Below, in pieces: positions 25,222-33,514 of a stretch of DNA of 64,000 bases; position 1 is the first letter of the stretch, and each line of letters begins with the position of its first letter. A model generated the notes under the pieces. That model was not told the origin of the DNA. It made no database searches and saw only the letters and a list, made by a program, of their open reading frames with translations. The stretch is from the NCBI GenBank assembly GCA_900109485.1, contig FOAY01000010.1, positions 144,023-208,022 on the forward strand, in the 5' to 3' direction. The translations under genes and the position numbers were made by a program. This DNA comes from Kosakonia sacchari (GTDB lineage: Bacteria > Pseudomonadota > Gammaproteobacteria > Enterobacterales > Enterobacteriaceae).

Positions 25222-27051
25222 TTATATACCGTACTGGTGGTGATTCTCGCCAGCGTTGATTTTCGCCAACAAACGAAAGGGTTTACTGTCAGCCAGCCAG
25301 TCCGGGATCTCGTCGGGCGACAGCGGGCGTGAAAAGAGATATCCCTGCGCGACATCGCAGCCATACTCTTCCAGCGTGCGTGCGGTTTCGAGATCCTCAA
25401 TCCCCTCGGCCAGCACCACGTACTGCAACTCCTTGAGCATCATAATTACGTTACGGGCGATAATCCGGCTGCCGGTGTCGGTGGTCACCTGGCTGACCAG
25501 CGAGCGGTCGAGCTTGATAACGTCGATCGGAATACGGCGTAAGTAACTGATATTGCTGTAACCGGCGCCAAAGTCATCAAGCAGAATGGTAAAGCCCAAT
25601 AGCTTAAGTCTGTCCAGCTCCGCCAGCGCCGGTTCGCTTTCCAGCACTTTTTCCGTCTCCAGACATTCGATACGCAGAGCGGAGGTATAAAGCCCGGCCG
25701 CGAGCACGTTGCGTTCCAGCTCGTCGGCAAAGCCCGGACGCGAGAAATCGCTCACCGTAACGTTGATCGACACCGGCAGCAAAATACCCTGCTGTTTCCA
25801 GCTTTTTAACTGTGCGATCACCGTCTTAATCACCCACTGCGTAAGGCTGCTCATCAGGGTGGTTTTTTCCGCCAGTTCCACAATGACGGCCGGAGAGATA
25901 TTCCCCAGTTGTGGGTGTTTCCAGCGCAGTAGCGCTTCGACGCCTTCGGTTTTACCGGAGCGCAGCGAAATCTTCGGCTGATAGACCATATAGAGCTGAT
26001 CCGCGGATTTGATGGCTTCACTGAGATCGTGCAGCAGCTTGAAGTCTTTATTGCGTTTGTGGTCGAGGGTCGGGTCGAACAGCAACGCCGGAATATCCTG
26101 GCGAATGGACTCATGCAGGGCGCTAATTGCCTGGCGCACCACTTCCTGCACATTGTCTTCCTGCGGGGAAAATTTAACGTAGCCCGTATGCAGCGTCAGG
26201 TTGATGTCGATATCGCCAGCCACTTTTGCCTGCGTACAGGGTAAACGTTCCGCCCGTTTTGCCAGCGTCAGCGCGTAATCGATATCCACCAGCACGGCAT
26301 AACGTGCGGTGGTAAAGGCGTACAGCGTGACTTCTTCTTTCAGTTTCAGGCGCAAACGCAGCAGCGAACCGAAGCTGCGCAGCAGTTTCTCCAGCGCTTC
26401 CAGGCCGAGATAGCGAGAGAGTTCGTAAGCGCGCGGCATATCGATGCAATCAAAAATCACCAGCCCGTAAGAGGTGCTCACTTTTGCATGGGTTAGCCGT
26501 TCCATCTCTTTCATCAGAAACTGACGGTTAGGCAGGCCGGTCAGCGCATCCACCAACCCGACGGTATAGAAGGATTCAAGATACGCAGCGGCGAGGGCGG
26601 CAACGCGTAAAAAGCTGGCAACCTGGCTGGATGTGGGCACGTAGGTTTCCGGATGACTCGCACACAGCGTGCCCATGATCACGCCATCTTTATTTATCAT
26701 TGGCGCTGAAGCATAAAAAATAATATCGCCGCTTTTTACCAGCGGCTGATGATTAAATCGACCATCAAGGCGGGTGTCTGAACTAATTACCGTTTGGCCG
26801 CTGTGCAAAGAATATTGGCACATGGTCTGTTCAATACGTATTTTTACGTGCTCAATCGGTATGTTTTTAACATATTTGATATATTGAAAAACATCATCGA
26901 ATGTAGTGATAAAGCAGCCTTCAACGCCCATAACTTCGCACGCCAGAAGAGCAAACTCGGCCAGTGCTGCATCGCGGGAGTTATCCTCCTTGCTCAGCAG
27001 CTCCAGAGTGGCCAACCGTTTGCTTTCGCTTTTTTTCAGACCAGTGAACAT
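25222..27051 (-). CDS. GAF - degenerate GGDEF - EAL protein, probable c-di-GMP phosphodiesterase
   Basis: The 609-residue cytoplasmic protein has an N-terminal GAF domain (about 20-165; ends GTLCASHPETY), a GGDEF domain that retains DALTGLPNRQFLMKEM but lacks the GGDEF signature (FTTARYAVLVD at that position), and an EAL domain (GVEALLRWKHP, LDDFGAGYSNISYLRR, IKLDRSLV, AEGIED, GYLFSRPLSPDEIP). The catalytic EAL residues look mostly kept, with a changed ECLETE where EITE is usual, so activity is likely but not certain. E. coli has the GAF-GGDEF cyclase YeaP near yoaJ/yoaF; here a protein of opposite predicted activity occupies that locus. Confidence 0.85.
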   Translation of the reverse strand: MFTGLKKSESKRLATLELLSKEDNSRDAALAEFALLACEVMGVEGCFITTFDDVFQYIKYVKNIPIEHVKIRIEQTMCQYSLHSGQTVISSDTRLDGRFNHQPLVKSGDIIFYASAPMINKDGVIMGTLCASHPETYVPTSSQVASFLRVAALAAAYLESFYTVGLVDALTGLPNRQFLMKEMERLTHAKVSTSYGLVIFDCIDMPRAYELSRYLGLEALEKLLRSFGSLLRLRLKLKEEVTLYAFTTARYAVLVDIDYALTLAKRAERLPCTQAKVAGDIDINLTLHTGYVKFSPQEDNVQEVVRQAISALHESIRQDIPALLFDPTLDHKRNKDFKLLHDLSEAIKSADQLYMVYQPKISLRSGKTEGVEALLRWKHPQLGNISPAVIVELAEKTTLMSSLTQWVIKTVIAQLKSWKQQGILLPVSINVTVSDFSRPGFADELERNVLAAGLYTSALRIECLETEKVLESEPALAELDRLKLLGFTILLDDFGAGYSNISYLRRIPIDVIKLDRSLVSQVTTDTGSRIIARNVIMMLKELQYVVLAEGIEDLETARTLEEYGCDVAQGYLFSRPLSPDEIPDWLADSKPFRLLAKINAGENHHQYGI

Positions 27052-27152
27052 AGCGAGCTCCTGCCCAAATAAATGAGACCGTAGAAATCTGTTCAGAGGA
27101 CGCCATCATTCGTTTGGTTGAGTTCTGCCCTGAAATAGCAATGTGTCTGGAA

Positions 27153-27227
27153 TTACCACCAGCCCAATTGCGTTCCGGCCACGACGACAATTGCCACAAT
27201 CAGCATAATGATGGTTGTCTTTCTCAC
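27153..27227 (-). CDS. yoaJ: Small membrane protein YoaJ
   Basis: A 24-residue frame begins at GTG 27227 behind AAGGAG and reads MRKTTIIMLIVAIVVVAGTQ and then LGWW. It matches E. coli YoaJ (MKKTTIIMMGVAIIVVLGTE then LGWW) in length and nearly every position. It is a single-span membrane microprotein of unknown function. It lies upstream of the GAF-EAL gene on the same strand, close to yoaF as in E. coli. Confidence 0.9.
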   Translation of the reverse strand: MRKTTIIMLIVAIVVVAGTQLGWW

Positions 27228-27470
27228 GAAAACTCCTTCACCGGCGATATTCGCCAGAAATGAATTGTATAAGAGATAGAAGAAAATCAGATTTTTCTCA
27301 AGCTATCCATGGGGTAAATAAGCTTAATCGAGACGGGTAAAGGGTTTTTTCTTTTTATTTTTTTCACCCGATACATTACCTCTCTCGCAAACGCGCGACA
27401 TTACATCATGAAAGCAGAACATTTGATATATCGGGGGGCGGGAGCCACTAAAGCGGGCAGGGGAAAATAA

Positions 27471-27502
27471 AAAAAAGCCCCGTTGATGAAGCGGGGCAAA
27501 AA
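27471..27502 (-). terminator. Intrinsic terminator-like hairpin
   Basis: GCCCCG and CGGGGC enclose TTGATGAAG; the minus strand carries a T-run after the stem. No minus-strand gene obviously ends here, so its role is unclear. The flanking 27228-27657 region has no other gene that I can support. Confidence 0.6.
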
Positions 27503-27657
27503 CTCATTGATTACGGAATGATGTTCTCTTGGTCATGGGTGAGAACGAGACTCACTATAATGACCAAAAGTGCAGTAAGAATGGAGAAATCATGGAGATA
27601 CCCCCGGCTTGAGGCTATGCTGAAGAACGATTTCGCCCGAACCTAAGGAAAAAAATC

Positions 27658-27903
27658 ATGCGCTATGTTTTATGGGTTTTGCCGTTTTTAGTGACCGCTT
27701 GCTCCGCAACGAAACCCGATGCGCCGCTACCGCCGCAGATCGGTAAAGCCAATCCTGCGGCGATGTTCTGCCAGCAGAAGGGCGGGCAGCGGGTGCCGGT
27801 TCAGAGCCCGCAGGGTGTGCGCACCGAGTGCAAATTGCCGAACGGTGAGGTGATCGATGAATGGTCGCTGTGGCGTCGCGATCATCCGCAATCCGGATCG
27901 TGA
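27658..27903 (+). CDS. yoaF: DUF333 lipoprotein YoaF
   Basis: The 81-residue protein starts with a lipoprotein signal (MRYVLWVLPFLVTAC, with the lipobox cysteine at residue 15) followed by a DUF333 domain: IGKANPAAMFCQQKGG, then CKLPNGEVIDEW and WRRDHP. It matches E. coli YoaF closely. The mature protein is probably anchored in the outer membrane; function unknown. AAGGAAAA precedes the start. It is followed on the same strand by a small hypothetical gene. Confidence 0.9.
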   Translation: MRYVLWVLPFLVTACSATKPDAPLPPQIGKANPAAMFCQQKGGQRVPVQSPQGVRTECKLPNGEVIDEWSLWRRDHPQSGS

Positions 27904-27978
27904 CAGCAGCGGGCAGCCCAGGGTAAACTTCGCTTTCAGATTAATCTCATTTTACTGTTGCGAGAGTACCAGAGAAGT

Positions 27979-28284
27979 ATGTTTCAGCTACGAGCGGGCA
28001 GCCAGGCCTTAGTGATTGGCGCCCAGACCGCCAATGGTCGCTGCAATATTGGTAAAGCCGTTGAACTGTTCGGCCTGTGCCAGCCTGGAGAACGTTTTTT
28101 AAACCCCGTTAACGGTGTGATCACTGAGATGCCGCGCAACGTCGGCAGGGCGCTGTGGCTGGTCACCGGAAATGTCACCGCTTTCGATGGTCAGCAGGGC
28201 TTTGCTTTTATCCGGGCTGAGCATCTGATGCCGCTGCAACCCGATAGCGAACCGCAGGATCTGCGCGAGCGGGTAATCGACTAA
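27979..28284 (+). CDS. Hypothetical protein, 101 aa
   Basis: The product, MFQLRAGSQALVIGAQTANG onward, is a small soluble protein rich in beta-type hydrophobic patterning, without signal peptide or membrane helix. I do not recognise its family. The start at 27979 is preceded by GAGA at good spacing. Its stop overlaps the convergent yeaO stop by four bases, which supports a real gene in a compact backbone region. Confidence 0.65.
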   Translation: MFQLRAGSQALVIGAQTANGRCNIGKAVELFGLCQPGERFLNPVNGVITEMPRNVGRALWLVTGNVTAFDGQQGFAFIRAEHLMPLQPDSEPQDLRERVID

Positions 28285-28628
28285 GTCAACGAGCGCAGCC
28301 ATTCAGCCAGCACGATGGCATGATTCTGCGCCTGGTTTTTCGCCGCGTATAACAGCGTAACGGTGCTCTTTTTACCCCGCGCCGCGAGCTGTTCGCCTGC
28401 CGTTTTTTGCCCATCCAACTCTTTGCGGTAGGCTTCGCTGAAGCTGGCGAAATCGAGCACCTCGCCGTGAAAGGCTTTGCGCAGCTCCGTTGATGGTGCC
28501 AGCGTTTTGTTCCATTCATCAAAACGCAGATCGGCTTTTTTTACGCCGCGCGGCCAGAGCCGGTCCACCAGCACCCGGTAACCATCGTCGTCGCTGGCGG
28601 CGTCATAAACACGTTTACATTGGATCAT
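28281..28628 (-). CDS. yeaO: DUF488-family protein YeaO
   Basis: The 115-residue cytoplasmic protein is a full-length match to E. coli YeaO: IQCKRVYD, YRVLVDRLWPRGVKKADL, STELRKAFHGEV, LLYAAKNQAQNHA. The family function is unknown. A GAGAGGGAGAAGCC stretch upstream provides a ribosome site. Confidence 0.93.
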   Translation of the reverse strand: MIQCKRVYDAASDDDGYRVLVDRLWPRGVKKADLRFDEWNKTLAPSTELRKAFHGEVLDFASFSEAYRKELDGQKTAGEQLAARGKKSTVTLLYAAKNQAQNHAIVLAEWLRSLT

Positions 28629-28834
28629 GGCTTCTCCCTCTCTTCAACCCAGGCAATCAGTGCCGGTCATTGTTGCGCGGGTGGCTCCTGATAATTTGTT
28701 CTTGCGCAACAGATTATTTCATTCTTTAACGGGATACATGATCTCAAATTTAAGGTGTTGTGATTCCAGTAAAAGACAGCTAGTGTGATGTTCCTTATGT
28801 TATTCGTTATTTGCCCCGGCATAAGGACACACTC

Positions 28835-29542
28835 ATGCATCATATCCCTCCGAAAAAAACACTGCGTATCGCACTGGTCGGCGATTACAGCCATGACATT
28901 GTTGCTCATCAGGCGATTCCGCTGGCGATTGATGACGCCGCTGCCGTACTGGAAATTACCGCTGATTACGACTGGTTACCGACCAGCGAAATTAACAGCG
29001 CCGAAGATCTGGTCGGCTACGATGCCATCTGGGTGGTGCCGGGAAGCCCTTATAAAAATGCCCGTGGCGCGTTTATTGCCATTCAGTATGCGCGAGAAAA
29101 TGCCGTGCCGTTCCTCGGTACCTGCGGCGGTTTCCAGCATGCGGTGATCGAATATGCCCGTAATGTACTGGGCTGGAGCGACGCTGCACATGCTGAAACG
29201 GAAAACGAAGGGCGCATGGTGATCTCTGCGCTGACCTGCGCGCTGGTGGATCAAACCGGTACCATCGAATTGCGGCCGAATACGCTGATTGCCCGCGCGT
29301 ATGGCCGTGATGTGGTGGAAGAGGCGTACCGTTGCAGCTTTGGCGTTTCGGCAGAGTTTGCCCGCGAACTGGAGAACGGCGATCTGCGCGTGACCGGTTG
29401 GGATGAAGAGGGCGAAATCCGCGCGGTGGAACTGGTGACGCACCCGTTCTTTGTCGCCACGCTGTTCCAGCATGAACGTGCTGCGCTGGCAGGGCGACCT
29501 TCACCGCTGGTGCAGGCGATGCTGCGCGCCGCCTGCGAATAA
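28835..29542 (+). CDS. Orphan class I glutamine amidotransferase (CTP synthase C-domain-like)
   Basis: The 235-residue protein resembles the glutaminase half of CTP synthase: RIALVGDYSHDIVAHQAIPL at the start, WVVPGSPYKN, the nucleophile loop FLGTCGGFQHAVIEYARNVL, and a C-terminal THPFFVATLFQHE with the catalytic histidine. There is no synthetase domain. Such proteins hydrolyse glutamine for an unknown partner or have another amide-hydrolase role. I start at ATG 28835 behind AAGGA rather than at an upstream in-frame ATG. It converges with nimT across a short inverted repeat. Confidence 0.85.
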   Translation: MHHIPPKKTLRIALVGDYSHDIVAHQAIPLAIDDAAAVLEITADYDWLPTSEINSAEDLVGYDAIWVVPGSPYKNARGAFIAIQYARENAVPFLGTCGGFQHAVIEYARNVLGWSDAAHAETENEGRMVISALTCALVDQTGTIELRPNTLIARAYGRDVVEEAYRCSFGVSAEFARELENGDLRVTGWDEEGEIRAVELVTHPFFVATLFQHERAALAGRPSPLVQAMLRAACE

Positions 29543-29562
29543 GCCATGGACCTCTTACGCAC

Positions 29563-29583
29563 CATCCGGTATCCGGCCGGATG
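29563..29583. repeat. Short REP-like inverted repeat between convergent genes
   Basis: CATCCGG and CCGGATG flank a seven-base loop between the amidotransferase and nimT ends. It could act as a bidirectional end. Confidence 0.45.
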
Positions 29584-29592
29584 GCGCGCTGT

Positions 29593-30780
29593 TTAGCGGG
29601 AAATAATTTCCCGATCGCGGCCTGCAAACGCGCCGCACACCGCCATTACCACTGCCAGCACGGTACATGCCAGTAACGGAAGGTGCCAGTCGCCGCTGGC
29701 GTCGTGAATTTTCCCCATTAACGGCGGGCCGCAGGCTGCCAGCAGGTAACCGACCGACTGCGCCATCCCGGAGAGGGCTGCCGCCTGATGTGCGGAACTG
29801 GCGCGCAGGCCGATAAAAGTAAGGCCGAGGATCATCGTCGCGCCGGAACCAAAACCAAAAATAATCGTCCACAGCACGGCATGTGCTGGCAGTAACCATA
29901 ATCCCAGCGAACCCACCGCGCACAAAAGTGCCACCAGCGCCGCGATGCCGCGCTGATCTTTCAGCCGGTGCAGGAAAACCGGCACCAGTAAGCCCGGCGC
30001 GGCGGTCGCCAGTTGCAAAATACCGTGCAGGGAACCGGCCTGCGCTTCACTAAAACCCTGCGTCAGCAAAATCGACGGCAACCAGCCAATAATGATGTAA
30101 TAAATCAGCGAGTTGATACCGAGGAACAGCGTGACCTGCCAGGCCAGCGCCGAGCGCCAGATCCCCCGGCTGTGCAGCGCACCGGAAGCGCTGATCTGCG
30201 CCGGTGCACCGCGACGCAGTTGAGGCAGCCACAGCAGCAGCGCGAGCAGCGGAAACACCATCAGCATCAGCAATGCGCCGTGCCAGCCCGCGCCGCTCTG
30301 CGCTAGCGGAACCACCAGTGCGGAGCCGAGCGCCGCAGACGCGCCCATCGTCAGGGAGTAGGCGCCGGTCAGTTTCGCCACATGCCCGGCAAAGTCACGC
30401 TTCAGCATACCCGGCAACAGCACGTTGCCGAGTGCGATACCACAACCAATCACCGCCGTGCCAACAAACAGTAGCGTGGAGGACGGCAGGGAACGGATGG
30501 CGATGCCAAGACAAATCAGCACCATAGCGGCAAACAGGCTGCGCTCCATGCCGAAACGGCGGGCGACACCGGCTGCCAGCGGAGAGATCAGCGCAAACGC
30601 CAGCAGCGGCAACGTGGTAAGCATGCCGGTTTGTGCGGTGCTTAAACCATATTCTGCACGGATGGCATCGAGCAACGGCGCCGCGCCGGTAAATGTGACG
30701 CGTAACGTGGTCGCAATCATCAGGATACCGGCAATCAGCAGCACCTCTTGTTGCCCACGGGAAGAAAAGCGAGTGGTCAT
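29593..30780 (-). CDS. nimT: MFS exporter NimT (YeaN)
   Basis: The 395-residue inner-membrane protein has 12 hydrophobic segments and matches E. coli NimT/YeaN closely (IAGILMIATTLRVTFTGAAP, LTTLPLLAFALISPLAAGVA, GFGSGATMILGLTFIGLRAS, AALSGMAQSVGYLLAACGPP). It belongs to the CynX-type major facilitator family. In E. coli it confers 2-nitroimidazole resistance when derepressed from NimR. It is divergent from nimR across 99 bases, so the shared region should hold the operator. Confidence 0.93.
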   Translation of the reverse strand: MTTRFSSRGQQEVLLIAGILMIATTLRVTFTGAAPLLDAIRAEYGLSTAQTGMLTTLPLLAFALISPLAAGVARRFGMERSLFAAMVLICLGIAIRSLPSSTLLFVGTAVIGCGIALGNVLLPGMLKRDFAGHVAKLTGAYSLTMGASAALGSALVVPLAQSGAGWHGALLMLMVFPLLALLLWLPQLRRGAPAQISASGALHSRGIWRSALAWQVTLFLGINSLIYYIIIGWLPSILLTQGFSEAQAGSLHGILQLATAAPGLLVPVFLHRLKDQRGIAALVALLCAVGSLGLWLLPAHAVLWTIIFGFGSGATMILGLTFIGLRASSAHQAAALSGMAQSVGYLLAACGPPLMGKIHDASGDWHLPLLACTVLAVVMAVCGAFAGRDREIISR

Positions 30781-30803
30781 TGTATTCTCTTGATAAACAA
30801 CAG

Positions 30804-30826
30804 ACCGCTACGATAGCGGTTTTTTC
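30804..30826 (+). promoter_or_regulatory. Perfect palindromic hairpin in the nimT-nimR intergenic region
   Basis: ACCGCTA-CGA-TAGCGGT followed by TTTTTT. It looks like a tight intrinsic terminator on the plus strand, 54 bases before nimR, or it may be a regulator site. Another candidate site is GACAGTTTATCGCTAAATTC downstream. Confidence 0.45.
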
Positions 30827-30879
30827 TTCGGTTTTAATCAAGCTAAAATGACAGTTTATCGCTAAATTCGGACAACTTA

Positions 30880-31665
30880 ATGCACGGACTCGGACTGGGC
30901 GGCTACGATCCCGATAGCCAGCAGGAAGCAGCGGTGGCTTTTCGTATCACCGTTGCGGCAGAAGAGCAGCGCATTCCTGCACATTATCACCGCAAGGGAC
31001 AACTGATTCTGGCGCTGAAAGGCGCTGTCACCTGCGAAGTTGAACATGCCCGCTGGATGGTGCCGCCGCACCATGCCATGTGGCTGCCCGGTGGGGTGTC
31101 GCACAGTAATCACGCGACTCCCAACGCGCAGCTCTGCTTTTTATTTATCGAACCCTGGTCAGTGGTGATGCCGGAGCATTGCTGTACGTTGAAAATCTCA
31201 CCGCTGGTGCGCGAGTTGATCATGGTGCTTGCCGCACGAACGCCAACGCAGCGACGCCAGCCTGCTACGCAGCGGCTGGTGCAAGTGCTGTTTGATGAAT
31301 TGCCGGATCAACCGCAGATGCAGTTGCAGCTTCCTGTTTCCGCACACCCGAAGATCCGCCAGATGGTCGATCATATGGAGGAAAGCCCGGCTGAGCGACA
31401 AACGCTGGCGCAGTGGGCGCAGGTGTTCGCCATGAGCGAGCGTAACCTGGCGCGGCTGGTGGTTCGCGAGACAGGCTTAAGTTTTCGCCGCTGGCGACAT
31501 CAGATGCAGTTGATCCTCGCCCTGCAACGGCTGATTAGCGGCCAGTCCGTACAGCAAGCCGCTCAGACGCTGGGGTACGACTCAACCACGGCATTTATTA
31601 CCATGTTCAAAAAGGGGCTGGGTCAGACGCCGGGGCGTTATCTGGCCGCACTCGGCGCAGAGTAA
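30880..31665 (+). CDS. nimR: AraC-family regulator NimR (YeaM)
   Basis: The 261-residue protein has an N-terminal cupin-like sensing half (HYHRKGQLILALKGAVTCEV, WMVPPHHAMWLPGGVSHSNH) and a C-terminal double helix-turn-helix (SERNLARLVVRETGLSFRRW, QAAQTLGYDSTTAFITMFKK). It matches E. coli NimR, a repressor of the adjacent exporter gene nimT. It is divergent from nimT. Confidence 0.92.
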   Translation: MHGLGLGGYDPDSQQEAAVAFRITVAAEEQRIPAHYHRKGQLILALKGAVTCEVEHARWMVPPHHAMWLPGGVSHSNHATPNAQLCFLFIEPWSVVMPEHCCTLKISPLVRELIMVLAARTPTQRRQPATQRLVQVLFDELPDQPQMQLQLPVSAHPKIRQMVDHMEESPAERQTLAQWAQVFAMSERNLARLVVRETGLSFRRWRHQMQLILALQRLISGQSVQQAAQTLGYDSTTAFITMFKKGLGQTPGRYLAALGAE

Positions 31666-31869
31666 TATTTTCTGCTCTCTATTCCCTTGCGTTTATAAGG
31701 TCTTAGTGGGTTTGTTCTGTGGAGTGATGACGGATAAGAGATTTATATGGCGCATCTGTTTTTAATAATATTTTCAGATAATCAATGCACTTTTTGATAT
31801 TTGTCTGATGAATGGGGTTATGTGACTTTAGCGCTGAAATCACCACAATAACAGGGCATAAGGATAAGC

Positions 31870-32691
31870 ATGGCAACCTCATTACACACAAAAATCACCG
31901 CGCTTAGCGCGCTGGCACTCCTTTCCGCACTCTCATTTTCTGCGCATGCCGACAAACTGGCGGATATCAAAGCCGCTGGTGTCGTCAAAGTGGCGACCTT
32001 CGATGCCAACCCGCCGTTTGGCGCGATTGACCCGAAATCGCACGATATTGTCGGTTATGACGTCGATTTTGCTAAAGCGCTGGCGAAAAGCCTCGGAGTA
32101 AAACTGGAGCTGGTCGCGACCAATCCGGCGAACCGCATTCCGCTGTTGCAATCCGGCAAGGTGGATCTGATTGTTGCGGATATCACCATCACCCCGGAAC
32201 GTGCGCAGGTGATTGACTTCTCCACGCCGTACTTTGTTACCGGCCAGCAGTTCCTCGTACCGGCAACGGCTGCCGATAAACTGGAGGCCTACAGCAAAGC
32301 ACGCATCGGCGCAGTGAAAGGCACCACCGGCGAACAGACGCTGCACCAGCGCTTCCCGCAATCCCGCGTGCTGGCCTATGACGATATCCCACTGGCGCTG
32401 ACCGCGCTGCGTAATGGCAACGTACAGGCGATTACGCAGGACAGCACCATTCTGGCCGGGTTACTGGCGGAAGCGCCGGACAAAGCCAAATTCAAAATCC
32501 TGCCGGATCTGCTGTCGAAAGAGGAGATTGGCGTCGGGGTGGGTAAAGGTGAAACCGCGCTGCTGAAAGCGGTGAATGATGAACTGGTGAACCTTGAGAA
32601 GCGCGGCGACGCGGCAAAAATCTACGATACCTGGTTCGGCCCGCAAACCAAAACTCCGGCTCCACGCAGCTTTAAAATAGAAGCGAAGTAA
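31870..32691 (+). CDS. Polar amino acid-type ABC transporter, periplasmic binding protein
   Basis: The 273-residue protein has a signal peptide ending FSAHA before DKLADIKAAG. The type II binding fold follows: VVKVATFDANPPFGAID, GYDVDFAKALAKSLGVKLEL, NRIPLLQSGKVDLIVADITI. The family binds polar amino acids such as glutamate, aspartate, arginine or glutamine. It starts behind ATAAGGAT and heads a four-gene operon (binding protein, ATPase, two permeases). The operon lies between nimR and yeaL, where E. coli has no genes. The ligand is not readable from the sequence. Confidence 0.88.
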   Translation: MATSLHTKITALSALALLSALSFSAHADKLADIKAAGVVKVATFDANPPFGAIDPKSHDIVGYDVDFAKALAKSLGVKLELVATNPANRIPLLQSGKVDLIVADITITPERAQVIDFSTPYFVTGQQFLVPATAADKLEAYSKARIGAVKGTTGEQTLHQRFPQSRVLAYDDIPLALTALRNGNVQAITQDSTILAGLLAEAPDKAKFKILPDLLSKEEIGVGVGKGETALLKAVNDELVNLEKRGDAAKIYDTWFGPQTKTPAPRSFKIEAK

Positions 32692-32730
32692 TATGCTGTC
32701 AGGTCTGTTTTCCGCCTCTGTGGCTTCTGC

Positions 32731-32749
32731 CACGGGGGCGTTTCCCGTG
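32731..32749 (+). promoter_or_regulatory. Intra-operon hairpin after the binding-protein gene
   Basis: CACGGG-GGCGTTT-CCCGTG sits between the binding-protein stop and the likely ATPase start. Such stems often stabilise the upstream message and give more binding protein than membrane parts. Confidence 0.45.
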
Positions 32750-32761
32750 CAAAAAGGAACG

Positions 32762-33514
32762 GTGACATTTCGCGGCGTCACAAAACGCTATGGCGATAAT
32801 GTGGTGCTGAATGGCATTGATTTACAGGTCGCCGCTGGCGAAGTGCTGGCGGTGTGCGGTCCCTCTGGCTCCGGCAAATCCACCCTGATCCGCCTGATCA
32901 ACCAGCTTGAAACCCTGAGCAGCGGCGAGATTGAGGTTGATGGTCAACCGACCAGCACACTCTCCGGGCGCGCGCTGCGTGAACTGCGTCGCCATGTCGG
33001 TTTCGTCTTTCAGCAATTCAACCTCTATGCGCACCTCAACGCGCTGGACAATATCACGCTGGCGCTGCGGCACATTCACGGTAAAAGTGCCGGCGACGCG
33101 CAGGCTATCGCGCTGGCGTTACTGGCGCGAGTGGGGTTGCAGGATAAAGCGCATCACTTTCCCTCACAGCTTTCTGGCGGCCAGCAGCAGCGGGTGGCGA
33201 TTGCCCGCACGCTGGCGGCTGATCCGCATATCATTCTGTTTGATGAGCCTACCTCGGCGCTGGATCCGGAGATGATTGGCGAAGTGTTGCAGGTGATGAA
33301 ATCGCTGGCGCACAGCGGCATCACGCTGATTGTCGTCACCCACGAGATGCAGTTTGCCCGTGAAATCGCCGATCGGGTGATCTTTATCGACGGCGGCGAG
33401 ATCCTGGAACAGGCGGCACCGGCGCAGTTCTTCTCCGCGCCGCAACACCCGCGCGCGCAGCGTTTCCTGCAAAAAGTGCTCAACCCACTGCACGCAGACA
33501 ACAAGGAGCTGTGA
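32762..33514 (+). CDS. Polar amino acid-type ABC transporter ATPase
   Basis: The ATPase has Walker A GPSGSGKST, the Q-loop FVFQQFNLYAHL, signature LSGGQQQRVAIAR, Walker B ILFDEPTSALDP and H-loop VTHEM. A frame opens at 32693, but those 23 extra residues do not fit the family. GTG 32762 behind AAAGGA gives the standard start MTFRGVTKRYG (250 residues) and leaves room for the hairpin at 32731-32749. It energises import through the two permeases that follow. Its stop overlaps the first permease start. Confidence 0.88.
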   Translation: MTFRGVTKRYGDNVVLNGIDLQVAAGEVLAVCGPSGSGKSTLIRLINQLETLSSGEIEVDGQPTSTLSGRALRELRRHVGFVFQQFNLYAHLNALDNITLALRHIHGKSAGDAQAIALALLARVGLQDKAHHFPSQLSGGQQQRVAIARTLAADPHIILFDEPTSALDPEMIGEVLQVMKSLAHSGITLIVVTHEMQFAREIADRVIFIDGGEILEQAAPAQFFSAPQHPRAQRFLQKVLNPLHADNKEL

